Assembly: GCA_036403515.1 (NCBI GenBank)
Contig: DASWQV010000007.1
Coordinates: 1 to 11,430, forward strand
Source of the DNA: VRUE01 sp036403515
GTDB lineage: Bacteria; Actinomycetota; Thermoleophilia; Solirubrobacterales; 70-9
Reading direction: 5' to 3'
Length of the DNA stretch: 11,430 nt
Position numbers and translations under genes: made by a program. Below, piece by piece: positions 7,576 through 11,430 of the stretch (the stretch's first letter is position 1; each line of letters opens with the position of its first letter). The notes beneath the pieces were generated by a model that was not told the DNA's origin, ran no database searches, and saw only the letters and a program-made list of their open reading frames with translations.

Positions 7576-8207
7576 CAGGGCTCGATCAGGCCGCGGCGAA
7601 TCGCGTAGCGGACCAGCTCCACCCGGTCACGCATGCCGAGCTTGCGCATCGCGTTGGCGCGGTGGTTCTCGACCGTCTTCTCGGAGAGGTGGAGCACCTC
7701 GGCGATCTGCTTTGTGGTGTTCGCCTCGGCGACCAGCTTGACGATCTCCTCCTCGCGTGGGGTCAGCTCCTCCTCGCCGCTGGACCCCCGCTCGAGCACG
7801 TCCTTGATCAGCGTCCGCTGGGCCTCGGGGGTGAGGAATGGCTCGCCCCGCTCGACCGCTCGGATCGCCGCAAGCAGGTCGGTGTCGGCCTGCGCCTTCA
7901 GCACGTAGCCGGAGGCGCCCGCCTTGAGTGCCTCGAAGAGGTAGCGCTCGTCGTCGTGCATCGAGAGGATCAACACCGAGACCTCGGGCGCCTGCTGGCG
8001 GATCTCGCGGGTCGCCTGCAGGCCGGTCAGCTTCGGCATCTTGACGTCGAGGATCGCCAGGTCGGGCCGCTCCCGCACCGCCAGCTCCCGGGCCTCGGCG
8101 CCGTCGGCGGCCTCCGCCACCACCTCGATGTCGGCCTGGCGCTCGAGCAGCAGCCGGATCCCGGAGCGCACGATCCCGTGGTCGTCTGCGATCAGCACGC
8201 GCAACAT
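7575..8207 (-). CDS. NarL/LuxR-family response regulator
   Basis: A 210-residue two-component response regulator. The receiver domain is residues 1-118: acidic pair D8-D9, phosphoacceptor D54 in LAILDVKMP, S82 in ILSMHDD and K104 in GYVLKAQ. The GerE/LuxR helix-turn-helix is 147-206, with LTPREEEIVKLVAEANTTKQIAEVLHLSEKTVENHRANAMRKLG. The ATG at 8207 is chosen because MLRVLIADDH is the normal family start and GGAG lies 9 bases upstream; the open frame extends upstream but into the palindrome. Its likely partner is the NarL-type kinase at 10078-9173, in the same direction but separated by the plus-strand DUF559 gene. The MFS exporter follows after 33 bases. Confidence 0.95.
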   Translation of the reverse strand: MLRVLIADDHGIVRSGIRLLLERQADIEVVAEAADGAEARELAVRERPDLAILDVKMPKLTGLQATREIRQQAPEVSVLILSMHDDERYLFEALKAGASGYVLKAQADTDLLAAIRAVERGEPFLTPEAQRTLIKDVLERGSSGEEELTPREEEIVKLVAEANTTKQIAEVLHLSEKTVENHRANAMRKLGMRDRVELVRYAIRRGLIEP

Positions 8208-8245
8208 GGCCCAAGTCTCCCAGCCTGGCGGGGGGAGATTCCGGG

Positions 8246-8292
8246 GGGCTTGGCGACTTATCCGTGAAATGGACGGAAAAGTCGCCAAGCCC
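8246..8292. repeat. Large hairpin with the downstream gene's ATG in its loop
   Basis: Arms GGGCTTGGCGACTT (8246-8259) and AAGTCGCCAAGCCC (8279-8292) are exact complements. After one A-A mismatch the stem continues with TCCGT/ACGGA (8261-8265, 8273-8277). The 7-base loop is GAAATGG (8266-8272), which contains the start codon (8269-8271) of the DUF559 gene. It fills much of the 61-base gap between the divergent response regulator and DUF559 genes and runs 21 bases into the latter's coding sequence. It may be an operator, a translation control hairpin, or both. Confidence 0.85.
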
Positions 8293-9201
8293 TGGGTCCT
8301 GGTCGCGAAACTCGCCGAGAGCCAACACGGGGTCGTCTCTATCGGCCAGCTGCGTCGTTGCGGGATCAGCGATGACGCAGTCAGGGCGAGAGTCGCCTTG
8401 GGGCAGGTTCACCGCGTGCACCGGGGGGTCTATGCCTTGGGACACCTGGCGCTGTCACCGGAGGGCCGCTGGATGGCGGCTGCGCTGGCGCTAGGCGGAG
8501 GGCCGCACGGCGCCGGGTCAATCCTCGCGCGCTGGGGTGCGGCCGTGAGCCACCGCAGCGCGCTCTCGCTGTGGAGCTTGCTCCCAGCCAATTCGGCCCC
8601 AAGCGACGTCATCGTCAGCGGCGATGGAGGAAGGGCACGGCGTGCCGGGATTCGCGTGCACCGCTCACTTTCTCTTGTGGCCGGCGAGGTAACGCTCCAT
8701 TGTGGGATCCCCGTTACGACCCCAAGGCGGACGATTGGCGATCTGCGCGAAGCGATCGCAGCTCGCCGCAGCTGGGCGATCTCCGCTCGCGAGCTGCGCA
8801 AGGCGATTCGCCAAGCGAACGTGTTCGGCTTGCCGATCGGACCCGGGGACGCCAGGGTCCGGACTCGCAGCGACCTGGAGCGAGACTTCATTCGGCTTTG
8901 CCGCCGCCACCAACTGCCGCCACCAGAGGTCAACGTCCGGGTTGGTCCCTACCTGGTCGACTTCCTATGGAGAGAGAGGCGGCTCGTGGTCGAAACCGAC
9001 GGCTACCTCTATCACCGTGGCGAAGCGGCGTTTCAGGAAGATCGCGCTCGTGAGCTGGGGTTGATGCGCCGCGGCTTCGAGGTCCTGAGACTCTCGGAAC
9101 TACAGCTGAACGAGGAGCCGGCCCAGGTCGCGGAGGTTCTGGCCGCGAGGCTTGGGCTGGCCGGCGACGCAGCTAGCCGGAGTAAGGCAGCCCGGGGCTA
9201 G
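8269..9201 (+). CDS. AbiEi-like winged-helix plus DUF559 (Vsr-like nuclease fold) protein
   Basis: A 310-residue protein of the type annotated as type IV toxin-antitoxin AbiEi-domain or DUF559-domain protein. The N-terminal winged helix (about 10-58) has the family pattern AESQHGVVSIGQLRRCGIS, then VHRVHRGVYALGH. A middle region with SHRSALSLWSLLP (about 94-106) follows. The C-terminal DUF559 domain (about 200-296) carries PD-(D/E)xK-type residues: E204, D231 in YLVDFLW, and E242-T-D244 in VVETDGYLYH. Members are abundant in some actinobacteria and their function is not established; defence or DNA repair are guesses. No partner toxin is adjacent. The ATG lies in a hairpin loop with no clear ribosome site. 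The gene splits a kinase/regulator pair, overlaps the kinase end by 29 bases, and appears by eye to use less biased codons than its neighbours, all hinting at acquisition. Confidence 0.85.
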   Translation: MDGKVAKPWVLVAKLAESQHGVVSIGQLRRCGISDDAVRARVALGQVHRVHRGVYALGHLALSPEGRWMAAALALGGGPHGAGSILARWGAAVSHRSALSLWSLLPANSAPSDVIVSGDGGRARRAGIRVHRSLSLVAGEVTLHCGIPVTTPRRTIGDLREAIAARRSWAISARELRKAIRQANVFGLPIGPGDARVRTRSDLERDFIRLCRRHQLPPPEVNVRVGPYLVDFLWRERRLVVETDGYLYHRGEAAFQEDRARELGLMRRGFEVLRLSELQLNEEPAQVAEVLAARLGLAGDAASRSKAARG

Positions 9202-10078
9202 TGGGGTCGCGCGGCAGGGCCGGGACCAGGAGACGCACGGTGGTGCCGTGCCCCGGCCGGGACTCGATCGTCAGCTCGCCGCCGACCAGCAGGGCTCGCT
9301 CCCTCATGCCGCCGATGCCTAGCCCGCCCTCGGACTCGTCGAAGGCGAAGCCGCGGCCGTCGTCGCGGACCTCGAGGTCGACGTCACCGCTTGCGCCGCT
9401 GCGCTGCAGCCTCACCGCGACGTGCTCGGCGCCGCTGTGGCGGGTCGCGTTGGAGAGGGCCTCCTGGGCGACGCGGTAGACGACCAGCTGGGCGTCGTCG
9501 TCGAGGCTGGAGAAGTCGCCGTGGGCGCTGAACTCGGCGTCGACCTCTCCACGGGAGAGCCGCTCGACTTGTCCCGCGATTGCGGCTTTGAGGCCCAGGT
9601 CGTCGAGCGCGGTGGGACGGAGCTGGCGAGCGAGCGAAAGCAGCTCGCGCATCGCCTGATTGGCCAGTGCCTTTGTCTCCGCCAGCTCGGCCTCGAGCTC
9701 TGGTGGCGCTGCCTCCCGAGCCGCCTCGAGTCGCAGCAGCAGGCCGGTCAGGGATTGGTTGACCTCGTCATGGAGGTCGCGTGCGAGTCGGGTTCGCTCC
9801 TCCTCCTGTGCCTGCAGCGCGGCGCTCCCCGCTCGCCGGCGCTCGGCTTCGAGGCGCCGCATCATCCGCAGGAAGGCAAGCTCGATCCGCTCCACCTCCT
9901 CGGTCTCGCCAACGCCATCTATCGAGCGGGGAAGCAGCGGTCCGGGACGACCGAGGTCCACCTTCTCCATCTCCTCGATCAGCCGCTCCAGGGGAGCGCG
10001 GCGGCGGCGGGTCATCAGCAGGCCGAAGGCAAGGCCGGCAACGGCCGCAACGAGTACGACGATTGCGACAAGCGTCAT
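9173..10078 (-). CDS. NarL-type sensor histidine kinase (HisKA_3, HATPase)
   Basis: A 301-residue membrane kinase. One transmembrane helix lies at about 2-22, followed by RRRR, then a HAMP-like or linker helix (30-95). The HisKA_3 domain has RLARDLHDEVNQSLTG with phospho-accepting H103. The ATPase domain has the N box QEALSNATRHS (N210), G1 box DDGRGF (239-244) and G2 box GLGIGGM (252-258). There is no extracytoplasmic sensor, so the signal must come through the membrane, a partner, or inside the cell. I chose ATG 10078 because the helix follows at once; a TTG at 10105 would add nine residues. The C-terminal tail after VRLLVPAL lies in the overlap with the DUF559 gene. The likely partner is the response regulator at 8207-7575. 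Confidence 0.92.
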   Translation of the reverse strand: MTLVAIVVLVAAVAGLAFGLLMTRRRRAPLERLIEEMEKVDLGRPGPLLPRSIDGVGETEEVERIELAFLRMMRRLEAERRRAGSAALQAQEEERTRLARDLHDEVNQSLTGLLLRLEAAREAAPPELEAELAETKALANQAMRELLSLARQLRPTALDDLGLKAAIAGQVERLSRGEVDAEFSAHGDFSSLDDDAQLVVYRVAQEALSNATRHSGAEHVAVRLQRSGASGDVDLEVRDDGRGFAFDESEGGLGIGGMRERALLVGGELTIESRPGHGTTVRLLVPALPRDPTSPGLPYSG

Positions 10079-10105
10079 CGTGGGGCCGCCTGTTCCATCG
10101 GGCAA

Positions 10106-10216
10106 GCCTAGGTGGTTCCACTATCCCCGACGGGGGTTGTCCCCTATGGCCATCGCGCGGCTCGCGAACGACAATTACGTGACCACGAGACCCGCGAACC
10201 GAGGAGCAACGACTTC
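10106..10216. promoter_or_regulatory. Divergent promoter region of kinase and htpX, with a G/C palindrome
   Basis: This gap between the divergent kinase and htpX genes must hold both promoters. Its clearest structure is CCCC-GAC-GGGG at 10125-10135, overlapping GGGG-GTTGT-CCCC at 10133-10144, so two alternative small hairpins or an operator are possible. I could not pick convincing -35/-10 boxes for either direction. GAGGAG at 10201-10206 is the likely ribosome site of htpX. Confidence 0.4.
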
Positions 10217-11077
10217 ATGAAGACCACCAAGCAGTCCACTCTCGGCGCCACTTTGCGCACGACGATCCTGCTCGCCGGTCTCTCCGGCCTGCTGGTCGTC
10301 ATCGGCGCCCTGATCGGGGGACCAAGCACGGCGGCGCTGTTCCTCGGCATCGCCCTGCTGATCAACCTTGGCTCCTATTTCTTCAGCGACAAGATGGCGC
10401 TGGCGATGAGCCGCGCCAAGCCGATCGAGGAATCGGAAGCGCCGCGGCTCTACGAGATCGTCCGCGAATTGACCACCCGCGCCGGCCTGCCGATGCCGCG
10501 CCTCTACATGATTCCGCAGGATCAGCCCAACGCTTTCGCGACGGGACGCAACCCGAAGCACTCCGCCGTGGCGGTGACCCGCGGGATCACCAAACTGCTG
10601 TCTGAGGATGAGCTGCGCGGCGTGCTCGCCCACGAGCTGACCCACATCCGCAACCGCGACATCCTGATCCAGTCGGTTGCCTCGGCGATCGGCGCGGCGA
10701 TCACCTACCTCGCCTACATGCTGCTCTGGTTTGGCGACGACGACGAGTCGCCGCTCGGCCTGGTCGCCTCACTGGCGATGGTGATGCTGGCGCCGATCGC
10801 GGCGAGCATCATCCAGCTGGCGATCTCGCGCCAGCGCGAGTACGCCGCCGACGCCGGTGGAGCGGAAATATGCGGCAACCCGGAGTCCCTCGCCAGTGCC
10901 CTGCTGCGCCTCGAGCAGGGTGCGACCGCGATTCCGATGCAGGTCAACCAGGCGGCGGAGCCGCTCTACATCGTCAAGCCCTTCTCGAGCAAGGGCATCG
11001 CCGGCCTCTTCTCGACCCACCCGCCGATCGAGGAGCGGGTCAAAAGGCTGCGCCAGATGCGCCCCAGCCTCGGCTGA
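10217..11077 (+). CDS. htpX: HtpX, membrane zinc metalloprotease
   Basis: An M48B-family integral membrane protease that degrades damaged membrane proteins, often linked to envelope or heat stress. Length 286, typical. Zinc site: HELTH at 139-143 (H139, E140, H143) and the third ligand E208 in RQREYAAD. Hydrophobic helices lie at about 15-34, 37-56, 153-171 and 181-204, the usual two-plus-two arrangement around the active site. The C-terminal STHPPIEERVKRL motif is a family hallmark. The ATG is preceded by GAGGAG at a 10-base spacing; the open frame reaches further upstream but reads non-family sequence. It is divergent from the sensor kinase, so the kinase pathway might control it, but no shared site is proven. 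An intrinsic terminator follows. Confidence 0.96.
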   Translation: MKTTKQSTLGATLRTTILLAGLSGLLVVIGALIGGPSTAALFLGIALLINLGSYFFSDKMALAMSRAKPIEESEAPRLYEIVRELTTRAGLPMPRLYMIPQDQPNAFATGRNPKHSAVAVTRGITKLLSEDELRGVLAHELTHIRNRDILIQSVASAIGAAITYLAYMLLWFGDDDESPLGLVASLAMVMLAPIAASIIQLAISRQREYAADAGGAEICGNPESLASALLRLEQGATAIPMQVNQAAEPLYIVKPFSSKGIAGLFSTHPPIEERVKRLRQMRPSLG

Positions 11078-11101
11078 ACGCCAGCTCAAGAACAGAATCA
11101 C

Positions 11102-11126
11102 AAGGCCCGCGAAAGCGGGCTTTTTT
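11102..11126 (+). terminator. Rho-independent terminator of htpX
   Basis: A GCCCGC-GAAA-GCGGGC hairpin (11105-11120) with a stable GNRA-type loop is followed at once by six Ts (11121-11126). It lies 27 bases after the htpX stop codon. AAG before the stem can extend the pairing into the T run. Confidence 0.93.
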
Positions 11127-11179
11127 CTTTGTCGGCCCGGTACGCGGACCCCGGCAAAGGGGCATACCACTCTCGTTCC

Positions 11180-11209
11180 TTGACAAAGCCAAACTCGTAT
11201 GTTTATCTT
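11180..11209 (+). promoter_or_regulatory. Strong sigma-70-type promoter
   Basis: A perfect TTGACA (11180-11185) and TATCTT (11204-11209) are separated by 18 bases. The region between is less GC-rich than the rest of the window. Transcription should start near 11216, giving an untranslated leader of about 147 bases before the ATG at 11363. Confidence 0.7.
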
Positions 11210-11215
11210 CTCCCT

Positions 11216-11362
11216 GTCGCTTTAGGAACCTGAGTGTCAGTTAAGGGAACTCAGATGTTTGAAGGGCGGCACTGAACACCACAGGGACAAAACCGAGCCT
11301 CGAGGAAGCCGCTAAGGGAAGCGGCGGGCAGAGGGGCTCACGGGACAAGGAGAGAGATCTAG
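11216..11362 (+). promoter_or_regulatory. Long structured 5' leader, possible riboswitch of unassigned class
   Basis: The roughly 147 bases between the promoter and the ATG contain no coding frame I would accept. They contain several stems: CTGAG (11230-11234) with CTCAG (11250-11254); GAGCC (11295-11299) with GGCTC (11335-11339); and inside the latter GCCGCT (11308-11313) with AGCGGC (11320-11325) around an AAGGGA loop. A purine-rich AAGGAG (11347-11352) precedes the ATG by 10 bases. The purine-rich loops (GGGAA occurs more than once) and length suit a cis-regulatory RNA. A c-di-AMP (ydaO/yuaA) leader is worth testing, but the conserved GUCAGCUAACC segment of that class is not visible. Confidence 0.4.
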
Positions 11363-11430
11363 ATGTTCTCGACGCTACGCAACCGCTTCGGCATCCCGGG
11401 AGTCGTCTCGGTCATCGCCCTGGTCTTCGC
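11363..11430 (+). CDS. Start of a probable exported or membrane protein (cut by window end)
   Basis: Only 22 complete codons are present, reading MFSTLRNRFGIPG followed by VVSVIALVFA. The short basic segment (R6, R8) and then a hydrophobic stretch look like a Sec signal peptide or membrane anchor. Similar openings occur before secreted, often low-complexity proteins in Solirubrobacterales-like genomes; that is recollection, not proof. AAGGAG lies 10 bases upstream. The strong promoter and long leader suggest high and regulated expression. No function can be assigned from this fragment. Confidence 0.75.
   Translation, partial: MFSTLRNRFGIPGVVSVIALVF

Noticed and set aside
8041..8268. Longer N-terminus for the DUF559 protein
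   Set aside because: This would overlap the response regulator in antisense and add 76 low-complexity residues; the family starts just before the winged helix.
11224..11260. GAACCTGA resembling part of a TPP riboswitch
   Set aside because: The other conserved TPP segments (CTGAGA, and the TAATGCC-AGCGTAGGGA end) are absent, so this is a chance short match.

Overview
The window reads as chromosome of a high-GC actinobacterium. The gene content (a SUF iron-sulfur operon with a Rieske ferredoxin and an Rrf2 regulator, an AbiEi/DUF559-type protein, an HtpX protease, and a closing gene starting MFSTLRNRFGIPG) fits a Thermoleophilia/Solirubrobacterales-like lineage best. That placement is inference from gene content and base composition, not from a marker gene.

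Layout. Positions 1-6090 hold an iron-sulfur cluster assembly locus, nearly all on the minus strand. Reading with transcription: an Rrf2/IscR-type regulator (6059-5583), sufC (5546-4776), sufS (4765-3500) and sufU (3500-3063). The series is then interrupted by a plus-strand two-domain VOC protein (2200-2994) with a strong palindrome on each side. It resumes as Rieske ferredoxin (2064-1732), sufB (1728-295) and the start of sufD (302 to beyond base 1). An IscR type-1-like dyad lies directly before the Rrf2 start, and a weaker relative lies before the Rieske gene. This suggests one Fe-S-sensing regulator acting on both halves.

Positions 6087-10105 hold a minus-strand signalling/export group: a NarL-type histidine kinase (10078-9173), its likely response regulator (8207-7575) and a 14-TM DHA2-type MFS exporter (7541-6087). 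Kinase and regulator are separated by a plus-strand gene for a winged-helix plus DUF559 (Vsr-like nuclease fold) protein (8269-9201). Its ATG lies exactly in the loop of a large hairpin.

Positions 10217-11126 hold htpX, a membrane zinc protease, closed by a textbook intrinsic terminator. After it come a perfect TTGACA -35 box, about 147 nt of structured untranslated leader, and the first 22 codons of a probable exported protein cut by the window end.

How the parts work together: SufS takes sulfur from cysteine, SufU accepts it, and SufBCD builds clusters; the Rrf2 protein probably senses cluster status. The VOC and DUF559 genes look like later insertions into two older minus-strand operons. 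The least explained features are three large palindromes sharing a CRACTTW inner end, the start-codon-in-loop hairpin, and the long leader at the right end.
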